From Chryseobacterium sp. JM1 (lineage in GTDB: Bacteria; Bacteroidota; Bacteroidia; Flavobacteriales; Weeksellaceae): a stretch of 64,000 nucleotides of DNA. A model generated the notes under the pieces. The model saw only the letters and a list, made by a program, of their open reading frames with translations. It was not told where the DNA came from and made no database searches. The stretch lies in NCBI RefSeq assembly GCF_000737715.1, contig NZ_JPRN01000017.1:17068-81067 (forward strand). The letters are read 5' to 3'. This document shows positions 43,585 through 53,175 of this stretch, piece after piece (the stretch's first letter is position 1; every line of letters begins with the position of its first letter). The position numbers and the translations under genes were made by a program.

Positions 43585-44970
43585 ATGAGTGTTTTAATTA
43601 TTGTTTTCCTAACGGCAGTTATTGCGTTATTTTCGGGAGTTTTTGAACAGGGAAAATTCGCAAGATACATTGGGATTTTAGGATTGATCATCGCATTATA
43701 TGTAAGCTTCTTACCTGAATGTGCTTTCTTCGAAAAGTACAGACACATGTATGAGTACACTGCAAATACGGCGTTATTCACCAAAATTTCTATTGTAACA
43801 ACCTTATTGTTATTCTTCCTGGGAGGTTTTGCGTTCAGCAACCACAGAAGCCACCAGTCAGAATTATATGCACTGATGCTTTTTGCATTATGCGGAGGGA
43901 TCGTCCTTTTCGGATTCCAGAATTTGGTTACTCTTTTCTTAGGAGTAGAAATTCTTTCCATCCCGTTATATGTAATGGCCGGTGCCAACAAAACTGATTT
44001 AAGATCAAACGAAGCTTCGATCAAATATTTCCTAATGGGTGCGTTCGCAACAGGTTTCTTACTGTTCGGGATTGCATTTATCTACGGAAGTACCGGAAGC
44101 TTTGACTTGTATAAAATACAGGATTTCGGAGTTAAAAATCCGCAGGACGTTATGTTCATCTTAGGTGTTCTGCTTATTCTTTGTGCTTTGGCATTCAAGG
44201 TAGCATTAGCCCCTTTCCACATGTGGAGCCCGGATGTATATGCAGGTTCGCCTTCACTGATCACGGCATTTATGGCGAGTGTGGTAAAGATCTCAGGATT
44301 CTTTGCTTTATTCAGATTAATGACTATCGGATTTGGAGGAGTTACGGAACATTGGATTAATATCTTCGGAGTATTTCTGATCATTACATTACTGTTAGCG
44401 AACGTTATGGGTCTTGCCCAAACCAACGCCAAAAGAATGTTGGCCTACTCTTCCGTATCGCATGCAGGATATATCGGATTGGTATTCTTCGGAATGACAA
44501 GCCTTTCTACCTACAACCTGGCATTCTATTTATTCGCTTACTCATTATCAACCGTAGGCGTTTTCATGTGTCTGATTTATGTGGAAAAATTAAAAAGAGA
44601 AACCTCTTTTGGTGCCTTCAAAGGATTGGCAAAATCAGAACCTTTATTGGCTACAGTAGCGGCTATTTCTATGCTTTCAATGGCAGGAGTTCCACTTACA
44701 GCCGGATTTATGGGGAAATTTGCATTATTCTCCCAGGCGATGAATTCTAAGCATGGCGTTTTCTTAGTACTGGTAGCTGTACTGGGTTCAGCAGTATCTA
44801 TTGCTTATTATTTAAGACTGATCATTTCAATGTTCTTCTTCAAAGAATCTACATTCAAATCTTCAGAGAAAGTAACCCTTACGTACAATATCGTAGCGGT
44901 ATTTATAATTGCATCTATTATTATGCTGGGTGTTTTCCCTGACCTGTTCGCAAGACAGTTCGGATTATAA
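43585..44970 (+). CDS. nuoN: NADH-quinone oxidoreductase subunit N
   Basis: A 461-residue antiporter-like subunit, the last gene of the operon. Blocks: VTLFLGVEILSIPLYVM, ALAPFHMWSPDVYAGSPSLI and MLAYSSVSHAGYIG. A terminator follows 21 nt after the stop. Confidence 0.96.
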   Translation: MSVLIIVFLTAVIALFSGVFEQGKFARYIGILGLIIALYVSFLPECAFFEKYRHMYEYTANTALFTKISIVTTLLLFFLGGFAFSNHRSHQSELYALMLFALCGGIVLFGFQNLVTLFLGVEILSIPLYVMAGANKTDLRSNEASIKYFLMGAFATGFLLFGIAFIYGSTGSFDLYKIQDFGVKNPQDVMFILGVLLILCALAFKVALAPFHMWSPDVYAGSPSLITAFMASVVKISGFFALFRLMTIGFGGVTEHWINIFGVFLIITLLLANVMGLAQTNAKRMLAYSSVSHAGYIGLVFFGMTSLSTYNLAFYLFAYSLSTVGVFMCLIYVEKLKRETSFGAFKGLAKSEPLLATVAAISMLSMAGVPLTAGFMGKFALFSQAMNSKHGVFLVLVAVLGSAVSIAYYLRLIISMFFFKESTFKSSEKVTLTYNIVAVFIIASIIMLGVFPDLFARQFGL

Positions 44971-44991
44971 AATTCCCATATAAAAATATAC

Positions 44992-45022
44992 AAAGCACAA
45001 CTTTTCAGTTGTGCTTTTTTTT
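44992..45022 (+). terminator. Terminator of the nuo operon
   Basis: A perfect 10-bp stem (AAAGCACAAC 44992-45001 with GTTGTGCTTT 45008-45017) with a TTTTCA loop and a T tract to 45022. Confidence 0.92.
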
Positions 45023-45432
45023 GTGCCTATCTGGGAACCAGGTGCAACAGACTCTTATGAAAAAGACGGCTTATATCATTGGCAAGGTTTTGAACCTTCA
45101 CATCGTTCACATAACCACTCAGATACGAATAGTTTCAGACTCCCTCAGTACCTATTATTCCCAATTCACGTAAACTTAAAAAAAGCACCCAAAAAATCAT
45201 AATATAAAGTTTTTCCACATCATTAAAATCACATTAATGGGAGTTTCTACACCAGCTTTTACATCTGAACAAAAAAAAATCAATTTATTTTTTCACCAGT
45301 TTTAAGTTAAAAAAAATTACCTAATTCTTAAAAAAAGGCTCCATTATGAATCAAACAACAAATCAAACAATAATTTATAAATAAACATTTTAAGTTATTA
45401 AAATATTATCAATAAATTAATTAAAATATAAA
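45023..45432. other. Gene-free stretch before the TonB receptor gene
   Basis: About 410 nt. The first 160 nt have moderate GC and an open frame at 45011-45202 without coding character or start context; the remainder is extremely AT-rich. I recognise nothing in it apart from the promoter and palindrome at its right end. Confidence 0.5.
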
Positions 45433-45473
45433 AATCATACATTTGTCTTCAATAAAAACACAAATGTATGATT
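45433..45473 (+). promoter_or_regulatory. Promoter -7 box inside a 14-bp perfect inverted repeat that also covers the start codon
   Basis: AATCATACATTTGT (45433-45446) and ACAAATGTATGATT (45460-45473) are perfectly complementary with a 13-nt loop. The left arm contains TACATTTG (45438-45445), a full -7 match; the right arm contains the start codon at 45468. A transcript from that promoter would start after the left arm, so a DNA operator for a dimeric regulator is more likely than an RNA hairpin. Confidence 0.65.
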
Positions 45474-47939
45474 AAAACGAATATGTGCATCGCTGCAGCA
45501 TTTCTATTATGTTCTGCGGCTTTGTTAAAGGCTCAGGAAAACGATTCCATCAGCACAACAGAAAAGAAAATAGACGAGGTTGTCATGGTAGGAACCAGAA
45601 CAGCACCAAGATCCAGTGTTTCCACTCCTTTACCTGTTGATAATATTGATGCCGCCATGCTCCAGTCTTCCGGACACAGTACAGTGGGACAGGCACTTCA
45701 GTACAGAATTCCATCCTTCAATTCCACCAGTGCAGCCGTTCAGGATGCAACCTCTTTACTGGATCCCTTTGAAATAAGAAATTTAGGATCTTCAAGAACC
45801 TTAATCCTGATCAATGGAAAAAGAAAAAACCAATCATCACTCATATTCACCCAAAATACCATCGGAAAAGGAGAAACTGGTGCTGACCTTTCTTCTATTC
45901 CACCCATTGCCATCAAAAAAATAGAAATACTGAGAGACGGAGCTTCCGCACAATACGGTTCCGATGCTATAGCAGGGGTTATTAACGTCATATTAAAAGA
46001 TAAAATCAGTTTTACAGAAATCAATACCAATTTAAGCCTCTATTCCAAAGGAGATGGCTTTTCACAAAACCTCAGCGCGATCACAGGTTCCACTTTTAAG
46101 AACGGAGGTTTTATCACTCTTGCCACTAATCTCCAAAACAATGATTACGCTTACAGAAACGGAAAAGTAAATGCCTACTGGGAAGCTCAGACTTTCGGAG
46201 CCAATCAAAGCGATGTAGAAGCATATCTGGCAAAATATCCTGATGCTCAAAACAAAAACGCCTATCCTAAAAAAAGCAGCATCAGCTTTTTAGTTAACAC
46301 CTCTATTCCTGTTTCTGAGAATGCCACTATTTACGCAAATGCCTCATTTGCCACCAAAAAAGTCAACAGCTTCGCCAATCACAGGACTCCGTATTGGGTA
46401 AATCCAAAGAATGTGTTAAATGCTGCGGACGGTTTCACACCTTCATTTATAGGGGATCTTTCAGACTACGGAGGAACGGTGGGTTACAAGACCAAAACAG
46501 CCAGCAACTGGATCATTGACCTGAGTGCCACATTCGGAGGGAACAAAATTCTTTATACGGTGGGCAATACGTTCAATGCTGCTATGGGAAATTCAAGCCC
46601 CATCAATTTCAAGCCCGGGGGTTTTAAATTCAGCAACATTGTAGGAAACCTTGATGTTTCAAAAAGATTTTCAGAACATTTTGCCCTCGCATTCGGTTCC
46701 GAAGCAAGAAGAGAAGGCTACGAAATTTTTGCCGGTGATCCTGCTTCCTATTATCAGACCGGAGCGATTTCCTTTCCTGGATCTTCTCCTGAAAATTCAG
46801 GAACATTTTCAAGATATAATATCGGGGCTTATGCAGATGCTGCATTTGATATTTCTGATGCTACCACATTGAATGCTACCGCCCGTTTCGAAAATTACAG
46901 TGATTTTGGAAATGCACTGGTTTGGAAAATAAGTGGGAGGCAGAATATCATTGGTAAACAACTTGTAGCCCGGGGATCTGTTTCTACCGGTTTCAGAGCG
47001 CCTACCCTTCAGCAGGTTTATCTCTCTACGATCCAGAATGTTTTTAACAATGGAAAAATCGTTGCAGAAGGATTATTCAACAATGTCGGTAAAGAAGCCA
47101 AAGCTATTGGCATTCCAAGCCTGGATGCTGAAAAGTCTCTGAATTTCACTTTAGGATTAGGTATCCAGCCCAACAAAAACTTCTCAGTGACCGTAGACGG
47201 ATATCTTATCAATGTGTATGACAGAATATTGCTAAGCTCCAGGATGAGCGACAAAAGCACCATTTTAGATCCGCTGGCACAAATCGGAGTGAGTAATGTT
47301 GCCGCAGCCAGTTTTTTTATCAATGGAGTAGATACAAGAACGATCGGACTGGATATCGTGGCCAATTACAGAAACATCAACTGGCTATCCGGAAAATTCG
47401 CCTTTAATCTGGCCATGAACATGAACCATTCTGAAATTACAAAAAATTCTGATAAACTGGACGGGCTCAATCTTGTAGCGCCTTTTAACAGAACTGAAGA
47501 AGCATTGGCAACCACTTCAAGACCTGCCTTAAAAGCGGTTTTAGGAATAGACTATGCCATTGGAAAGTTGAATTTCTCTCTTAACAATACGCTGTTCAGT
47601 AAAGCTTTATATGCCAACAGCGGTATGCCCGGAGCGAATCTGGCTTGGAATGATCCGATAGCCAACCAACAGTCTTATTTAAGATTTGATCCGAGAATTA
47701 CTACGGATATAACCCTGAACTATATTATTAATGATAAAAACACGATCAATGTCGGGGTCATGAATGTATTCAATATCTTACCAAAATGGAGATTATTAAG
47801 AATGCCGGCAGATAAAACATATGATGAAATTTACAATACAGTTACTTTTAACGGAAGATATCCTCAGTCCAGCTACGATGCCCAGCATTTCAGCATATTC
47901 GGGACCCAATTTGTTTTGGGATATTCTATTAAATTTTAA
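45468..47939 (+). CDS. TonB-dependent receptor
   Basis: An 823-residue outer-membrane receptor. It has a signal peptide (CIAAAFLLCSAALLKAQ) and a TonB-box-like IDEVVMVGTR. The plug at about 50-175 includes PSFNSTSAAVQDATS, FEIRNLGSSRTLILINGKR and IEILRDGASAQYGSDAIAGVINV. A long barrel ends TQFVLGYSIKF with a terminal Phe. GKRK plus GADLSSIP is typical of siderophore- or vitamin-type receptors, but the ligand cannot be assigned. It is transcribed alone from a palindrome-overlapped promoter, suggesting tight regulation. Confidence 0.95.
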   Translation: MIKTNMCIAAAFLLCSAALLKAQENDSISTTEKKIDEVVMVGTRTAPRSSVSTPLPVDNIDAAMLQSSGHSTVGQALQYRIPSFNSTSAAVQDATSLLDPFEIRNLGSSRTLILINGKRKNQSSLIFTQNTIGKGETGADLSSIPPIAIKKIEILRDGASAQYGSDAIAGVINVILKDKISFTEINTNLSLYSKGDGFSQNLSAITGSTFKNGGFITLATNLQNNDYAYRNGKVNAYWEAQTFGANQSDVEAYLAKYPDAQNKNAYPKKSSISFLVNTSIPVSENATIYANASFATKKVNSFANHRTPYWVNPKNVLNAADGFTPSFIGDLSDYGGTVGYKTKTASNWIIDLSATFGGNKILYTVGNTFNAAMGNSSPINFKPGGFKFSNIVGNLDVSKRFSEHFALAFGSEARREGYEIFAGDPASYYQTGAISFPGSSPENSGTFSRYNIGAYADAAFDISDATTLNATARFENYSDFGNALVWKISGRQNIIGKQLVARGSVSTGFRAPTLQQVYLSTIQNVFNNGKIVAEGLFNNVGKEAKAIGIPSLDAEKSLNFTLGLGIQPNKNFSVTVDGYLINVYDRILLSSRMSDKSTILDPLAQIGVSNVAAASFFINGVDTRTIGLDIVANYRNINWLSGKFAFNLAMNMNHSEITKNSDKLDGLNLVAPFNRTEEALATTSRPALKAVLGIDYAIGKLNFSLNNTLFSKALYANSGMPGANLAWNDPIANQQSYLRFDPRITTDITLNYIINDKNTINVGVMNVFNILPKWRLLRMPADKTYDEIYNTVTFNGRYPQSSYDAQHFSIFGTQFVLGYSIKF

Positions 47940-47965
47940 CCCTAAAAATCTATTTTTCCATAACG

Positions 47966-48003
47966 AAAGACTCCTTCCAGACTGCTGGAACGGGGTCTTT
48001 CTA
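47966..48003 (+). terminator. Terminator of the TonB receptor gene
   Basis: The outer stem AAAGAC with GTCTTT and inner TTCCAG with CTGGAA form a two-part hairpin from 47966 to 48000, followed by a short T-containing tail. Confidence 0.75.
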
Positions 48004-48221
48004 TTTGATTAAAAAACGAATCTAAGCAGGAATAGGTAGACTGGACGTTTCTATGGGGCAATAATTTTCAATTGTTTTCGTAAATTCTGATGAAGTAGGT
48101 TTGAAAATTAACAAAACAGGTTTTTAGTAATGGTTTTGACATCAATAACTTCCCTCTTCCAGCTTCCCACTTCCTGGCCACATTAATATTGAATTTTATT
48201 TTAAATCTCCGTGAAAACACT

Positions 48222-48229
48222 TAAATTTG
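48222..48229 (+). promoter_or_regulatory. Candidate -7 box of the small membrane protein gene
   Basis: TAAATTTG, a full match, 17 nt before the ATG at 48247; this supports that start over an upstream in-frame GTG at 48211. Confidence 0.45.
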
Positions 48230-48246
48230 AGTACCTATTAATCACC

Positions 48247-48498
48247 ATGAAAAAAATCCTTATCACCCTACTTACTGCTCTGCTCATCGCAGCCCTTGTT
48301 TTTTTCGTCAGTAAAGACCAAAATGATACTGTGAATTACAGAATGTTCATTCTCCCTTTTGCGCTCATATTTTCTGTTCCTTTAATGAAATTTCTCTTTC
48401 CGGTAACCCGGGAATTAAAGATTGGAACTGCAGAATTCTATCCTAATCTTTATCGCAAAACTGCAGAATTTTTCAAAAAGAAAAGCAGTAACAGATAA
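48247..48498 (+). CDS. Small two-helix membrane protein of unknown function
   Basis: An 83-residue protein with hydrophobic helices at about 4-24 and 35-52 and a basic, helical cytoplasmic-type tail (RKTAEFFKKKSSNR). I recognise no family. The frame extends to GTG 48211, but the -7 box between the two starts favours ATG 48247. It is separated by 127 bp from the GAF-like gene. Confidence 0.6.
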   Translation: MKKILITLLTALLIAALVFFVSKDQNDTVNYRMFILPFALIFSVPLMKFLFPVTRELKIGTAEFYPNLYRKTAEFFKKKSSNR

Positions 48499-48625
48499 TG
48501 TTCTATTTATTTCTGAATATTATTTAGAAAAAATAAGGAAAGCAGCTCCAAAAGATCATTTTCACCAATCCAATGCCCATTTGGAAGTTGTGTTTTTTTC
48601 ATAACTTTACTTTAAATTTCAGCTC

Positions 48626-50947
48626 TTGGCCAATCTTTACAAAAAAGACGCTCCATTTCAGGTTCTTATATCATTCGAAAAATATTTGGATGTGCTTGAA
48701 CATATACGCTATAACGACCGTTTGGAGTACAGGGTCAGCTATGCAGAATCCTTAATTGAAAGGACAAGAAAATTTCCTGAGCTGAGAGATGGATTCCTGG
48801 ATGAAGCCCTTCTCGAAAAACATGAAGACCTCATCACACTGCTGCTTGCAGACCTGTTTCCTACCGGTCTTACTCATAATGAAATCAAGGCGGCCAGTAT
48901 TCCGCTTTCCAAAACGACGTTCAATTACACTGAAAGATTCAAAGATATTCTGAGAGATGCCGGAAAGGATTTTGAAATAGAGCTTAGGAATATTGGTGAC
49001 GATGAATTTTATGTGTTCTGCTGCTGTCTTATCCTTCAAAGCTACTTTAAAAGAGATATCAAAAGTACAATGCCTCTTTATTATGATATTCCGAACAGAT
49101 TGGGAATCATGAAGCATTATAAGATCACAGTCAATTCAGACTTTACTGTGGTGTATCCTACCGAGGAAGCAAAGATTCCAACGGATGATGTACTGGATAT
49201 GCTTTTGGAAAACCTGGATGATTTCAAGCTGTGGAAAAAATATTTCCCTTCAAAATCATGGGTTTTAAAGGGATTCACTATTATTTCCCTGGTAGACTGT
49301 ACTTCTGAGGTGGCGTTGTCTGATCTTAAATCGAGCATGATTGAAATTGATCCCGAAGATCTGAGCCCGGATGAAAATCTGGTTGAAATTTTCAAGTCTT
49401 ACTTTGATGTTCCGGAACTTAATTTCGGATTAATGCTGTTCGACAAAAAAGACCAGAAACTGGGCAGACTCCCGATCTACGAAAATGTATTCACCCACCA
49501 TGTGCTGGATTTCTGGATCAACGCATTTGACGAAGAAACCAGAAAGAACACATTTAATAATTTAAACCACAACTCCAAACCGATTGTCATTTCTAATGTC
49601 AACAATCTGGAGGACGATATCAAATCACTTCCCTCTTTCAGTATTTTAAGAGATAATCATATCAACAGCTTCATGGTGATTCCGATCATGAAGGACAATG
49701 AATTGTTGGCTATCATGGAATTTACTTCTCCGCAGGCCAACAGTTTTAACGGATTAAAGCTGAAAAAAATGGAGTTTTTCACCGATATGATTCTGTTCTC
49801 CCTGAACAGGTTCAGCTTTGAGAAAAACTACCAGATAGAAGCGATTATTCAGCGTGAATATACATCCATCCACGACAGTGTGGTATGGAAATTCAGGAAT
49901 GAGGCGGAGAAATATTTCAATGCTTCGCTTGGGAAGAAAATGTATACGCTGAAGCAGATTTCTTTTAAAAACCTGACACCATTATTTGGATTTTCTGACA
50001 TCCGTTCTTCTTCCGAGAAGCGTTTCAATCTGATGCTGGAGGACCTCAACCAGCAGCTGGAAAGCCTTCATGATATTTTCACGATGATCAATTCTGATTC
50101 GGAGAAATATCTTCTGGCGCTGGACATTTTCGAGAATGAACTGAACAACGAGATCAAAGCCGATACGGAACAGCGTTTTCAAAGGTTCCTGAGAGAAGAG
50201 GTTCATCCTTATCTTCAGGCGAAACTGGAACTGAAAGCAGAAGCCACAATTAAGAATAAGATCAAAGATTATTTTCTGCAGATTTTCACCCAAACCGATC
50301 TGTTTTACGCCAATAGAAAAAGCCTGGATGACTCAATTACCCTGGTCAACAGAAAGCTTGCCGACATGCTGGATGAAGGTCAGGTAAAGGCTCAGCTGAT
50401 TTTTCCTCATTATTTTGAAAGGTTTAAATCTGACGGTGTGGAGCATAATCTTTACATTGGACATAATATTGCACCGGATCTGGCTTATACCTCAAAAGAA
50501 GTCCATAAATTAAGATACTGGCAGCTGAAGACCATCTGTAATATGGAGCGCGAATTCCACAACTTTAAAAGAGATCTTCCGATTCAGCTGGATATCGCGT
50601 CACTTATTTTTGTATATAATGAAAAAATAGACATCCGTTTCAGAATGGATGAAAAGCGTTTTGATGTAGACGGTGCTTACAATTCTTATTACGAAATTGT
50701 AAAAAAACGTCTGGATAAAGCTCATGTAAAAGATTCATCGGAAAGAATTACCTGTCCTGGAAAAATCACCATCGTGTATTTCGGGATGGAGAACCAGAAA
50801 GAATATCTGGAATACATCAACAAACTTCAGAAAAAAGGAATTCTTCAGAATGACGTAGAGTTCCTGAAAGTAGAAGATCTTCAGGGAATTACAGGATTAT
50901 TAGCGTTAAGAATTTCTCTGAATAATTCATCAGTAAGCATTGAATAA
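48626..50947 (+). CDS. Large GAF-like domain protein, Flavobacteriia-specific
   Basis: A 773-residue cytoplasmic protein. Residues about 260-400 look like a GAF domain (FGLMLFDKKDQKLGRLPIYE, HINSFMVIPIMKDNELLAIM, ANSFNGLKLKKMEFFTDMILF); the rest is helical and unfamiliar. No output domain, signal peptide or membrane helix is visible. The best start is TTG at 48626, as no ATG lies near the conserved N-terminal LYKKDAPFQVLISFEKYLDV. Function is unknown; a signalling role is a guess from the GAF-like region. Confidence 0.75.
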   Translation: MANLYKKDAPFQVLISFEKYLDVLEHIRYNDRLEYRVSYAESLIERTRKFPELRDGFLDEALLEKHEDLITLLLADLFPTGLTHNEIKAASIPLSKTTFNYTERFKDILRDAGKDFEIELRNIGDDEFYVFCCCLILQSYFKRDIKSTMPLYYDIPNRLGIMKHYKITVNSDFTVVYPTEEAKIPTDDVLDMLLENLDDFKLWKKYFPSKSWVLKGFTIISLVDCTSEVALSDLKSSMIEIDPEDLSPDENLVEIFKSYFDVPELNFGLMLFDKKDQKLGRLPIYENVFTHHVLDFWINAFDEETRKNTFNNLNHNSKPIVISNVNNLEDDIKSLPSFSILRDNHINSFMVIPIMKDNELLAIMEFTSPQANSFNGLKLKKMEFFTDMILFSLNRFSFEKNYQIEAIIQREYTSIHDSVVWKFRNEAEKYFNASLGKKMYTLKQISFKNLTPLFGFSDIRSSSEKRFNLMLEDLNQQLESLHDIFTMINSDSEKYLLALDIFENELNNEIKADTEQRFQRFLREEVHPYLQAKLELKAEATIKNKIKDYFLQIFTQTDLFYANRKSLDDSITLVNRKLADMLDEGQVKAQLIFPHYFERFKSDGVEHNLYIGHNIAPDLAYTSKEVHKLRYWQLKTICNMEREFHNFKRDLPIQLDIASLIFVYNEKIDIRFRMDEKRFDVDGAYNSYYEIVKKRLDKAHVKDSSERITCPGKITIVYFGMENQKEYLEYINKLQKKGILQNDVEFLKVEDLQGITGLLALRISLNNSSVSIE

Positions 50948-51019
50948 AAACCGGCTTAAATTTGTTTTTCAACCTCCAGAACTTCCCTCTTCAAACCTCC
51001 ATCTTCCCTTCTTTCCGCA

Positions 51020-51943
51020 TCAGTCTATAAAATAAGAATCCGGCTTTTTAAGTTCGCCCTGTGGTATTCCCGCTTGCTCGAAAATGGAATATTCAATGGT
51101 TCTGCACATGCTGTTCAGCGCAAGATCATTTTCCTCTTCTCCAAACGGTTCCCCGATCTCCTGGATAATAGCATCCAAAGCTATAAAGGTATAACTGATC
51201 AACAGAACGATCAGCGGCATCATCCAACCCAATGAATCCACCAACCCGAAAGGCAGCCAGAAACAGTACAGATAAACCGTACGATGAAGCAACACACTGT
51301 AAGCAAAAGGCAGCGGCGTATTGAAAATTCTCTCACAGCCTCCCGAAATATTGGAAAACTGATTCAACTGATGATCCATGGAAGTCATGACGATGGTGTC
51401 TATATTTCCCTTCCGTTGCTGCTCATTCAGCCAGTCTGCAATAAATCCGAGAATAATGCTTGGAATAAATTTCTTGTCCTTCACCTGCTCTGCCTGTTCC
51501 GGAGAAAGAAGTCTAGCCAGATGTTCCGTCCCTGATTTTTCCCTTAACTGATAATTCAGAGACCAGCAGAACGCTGATATTAACTTGATAATCTTTTCTT
51601 TTTCCTCTTTTGCACCAACCGAAGGATCATTCACTAGTGACAGGATCTGTCGTGTAAAAGATCTGGTTTCTATCACGAGTGAACCCCAGAGTTTACGCCC
51701 TTCCCAGAAACGGTCGTAGCTTGCAGAATTACAGAAACCCATGAAAATAGCCAGTGCAAGGCCAAGCAGGGTAAAAATAGTAGGATTAAGGTGAACTTTA
51801 TAGTCAAAAACTTTTCCTTTCAAATAATAGACAGAAAGCGAAAACAGCAAAATAACACTGAGCTGAACAATTATTTTCTTCAACACGGAACCTCTCCATA
51901 TAAACAACATTTTCAGCCAATTGGTACGCTGTCTGACAATCAT
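51020..51943 (-). CDS. Bestrophin-family anion channel
   Basis: A 307-residue membrane protein matching bacterial bestrophins: N-terminal helices at about 22-42 and 53-72, then NSASYDRFWEGRKLWGSLVIETRSF with the conserved Arg/Trp set, and a C-terminal segment GEPFGEEENDLALNSMCRTIE that forms the cytoplasmic belt. It would form a pentameric channel for anions or cations. It lies 18 nt downstream of the HD-PycTM gene on the same strand, so the two form a probable operon. Confidence 0.92.
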   Translation of the reverse strand: MIVRQRTNWLKMLFIWRGSVLKKIIVQLSVILLFSLSVYYLKGKVFDYKVHLNPTIFTLLGLALAIFMGFCNSASYDRFWEGRKLWGSLVIETRSFTRQILSLVNDPSVGAKEEKEKIIKLISAFCWSLNYQLREKSGTEHLARLLSPEQAEQVKDKKFIPSIILGFIADWLNEQQRKGNIDTIVMTSMDHQLNQFSNISGGCERIFNTPLPFAYSVLLHRTVYLYCFWLPFGLVDSLGWMMPLIVLLISYTFIALDAIIQEIGEPFGEEENDLALNSMCRTIEYSIFEQAGIPQGELKKPDSYFID

Positions 51944-51961
51944 CTGTATTTATTTTTTTAA

Positions 51962-53149
51962 TTAAAGGCTAAGAAACGCATAAGCGAAAGAAAGCACGGA
52001 AATAATAATTCCGGCCATAAATATCTGATACGTAACCGATAAAAGCTTGTATTTTCTGTCAAGAACTTTTCCAAGGAAATAAAGGTCCTTTACCATAGAA
52101 TCATAAATATAATCTCTATCCTTGATCAGGTCTTTCATCGCATTGTGATAATCGTTGAATATCATTTGATGAAAGTTTCCGAAGAACAGAAGATTCACTT
52201 TTCGGTCGGTGATATCCTGGGCCGTAAAATTGGTTTTCGTTACATTCGGTTTTGTAGATAAAATCGCAAATATGATCGTTAAAACACTTGAAAGCAACAG
52301 CACAAAACTTGGAATGATCAGATGCGCATTCTTCGGAGTATCCAACTTTGGTACTAAGACAGAAAGACACACTGAAATAATGATGGCATTAACGGAAAGA
52401 AGAATATTCGCTTTGCTGTCTGCAATATCACTCAGTCTTGTATGGTTATTCAAAGTTACCCTGAACAGCGTGTCTACACTGCGGTCAGATTTTGCTTCCT
52501 TAGGTTCTTTTTTATTGTCTGAGATTTCTTTTTTGTCTTTGTCCTCCTTTTTATCCTCGTCTTTTTCCAGCTTCTTTTCTATCTTTTTGATATTTTTCTT
52601 TTTCAGAGGATCCCAGTTTTCCTTTGCATAGTCCGTGTAATAATGATGTCTGTTTTTCAGCATATCCAGATTTCCGGCATTCCATTCTTCATTGGAGAAA
52701 CATCTTACATTGGTAAGTTCCCATTCTTTTCTCAGTGCATCGGAAATATCATTATAATCATGGCTTGCAAAGTGGCTGCAGTCCGCATCTTTAACGATCT
52801 TTTCCAACAAATTCTGTGGCTCGTAAGTGATCTTTGTCGCCAGAATCAGTTTAGAAACATCTTCAATGTAGGTTTCAGGATAGTTTTCCTGTTTCAGAAA
52901 ATCGGTAAGAATAGTCACCCCTTTTTCCTCATGATTCTGGGCACAGTCTACATAGCCGGTATCGTGGAACCACAGTGCCAGCAGAACCTTTTCCTGATCT
53001 TCTTTGGATACAGGCGTATTTCGCATGATCTCCTCAGCCTTATTGACGGTATAAGTCGTGTGAATAAAATTATGGTAAAAGTATACAGAAGATAACTTAT
53101 CTTTGAATAAGATTTCGACATAATCTTTAGCTTTGTGTAAAATGCTCAT
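51962..53149 (-). CDS. HD phosphohydrolase domain fused to PycTM (DUF5706) membrane domain
   Basis: A 395-residue protein in three parts. The N-terminal HD domain has His30, His62-Asp63 (LALWFHDTGYVD) and a late Asp in VKDADCSHFA. A highly charged Lys/Glu/Asp linker spans about 175-225. The C-terminal part resembles the Pycsar effector PycTM: DTLFRVTLNNHTRLSDIADS, helices at about 250-270, 280-300 and 370-392. In Pycsar, cUMP or cCMP triggers PycTM to damage the membrane. No pyrimidine cyclase is adjacent, so this may be an orphan effector or a housekeeping relative whose HD domain removes a cyclic nucleotide. Family recognition is from memory. Confidence 0.85.
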   Translation of the reverse strand: MSILHKAKDYVEILFKDKLSSVYFYHNFIHTTYTVNKAEEIMRNTPVSKEDQEKVLLALWFHDTGYVDCAQNHEEKGVTILTDFLKQENYPETYIEDVSKLILATKITYEPQNLLEKIVKDADCSHFASHDYNDISDALRKEWELTNVRCFSNEEWNAGNLDMLKNRHHYYTDYAKENWDPLKKKNIKKIEKKLEKDEDKKEDKDKKEISDNKKEPKEAKSDRSVDTLFRVTLNNHTRLSDIADSKANILLSVNAIIISVCLSVLVPKLDTPKNAHLIIPSFVLLLSSVLTIIFAILSTKPNVTKTNFTAQDITDRKVNLLFFGNFHQMIFNDYHNAMKDLIKDRDYIYDSMVKDLYFLGKVLDRKYKLLSVTYQIFMAGIIISVLSFAYAFLSL

Positions 53150-53175
53150 TCCTGAATTTTTGTTAATGTAAATTT

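Noticed and set aside
45011..45202. A 63-codon plus-strand open frame just after nuoN
   Set aside because: It begins inside the nuo terminator hairpin, has no promoter box in front and resembles nothing; treated as noncoding.
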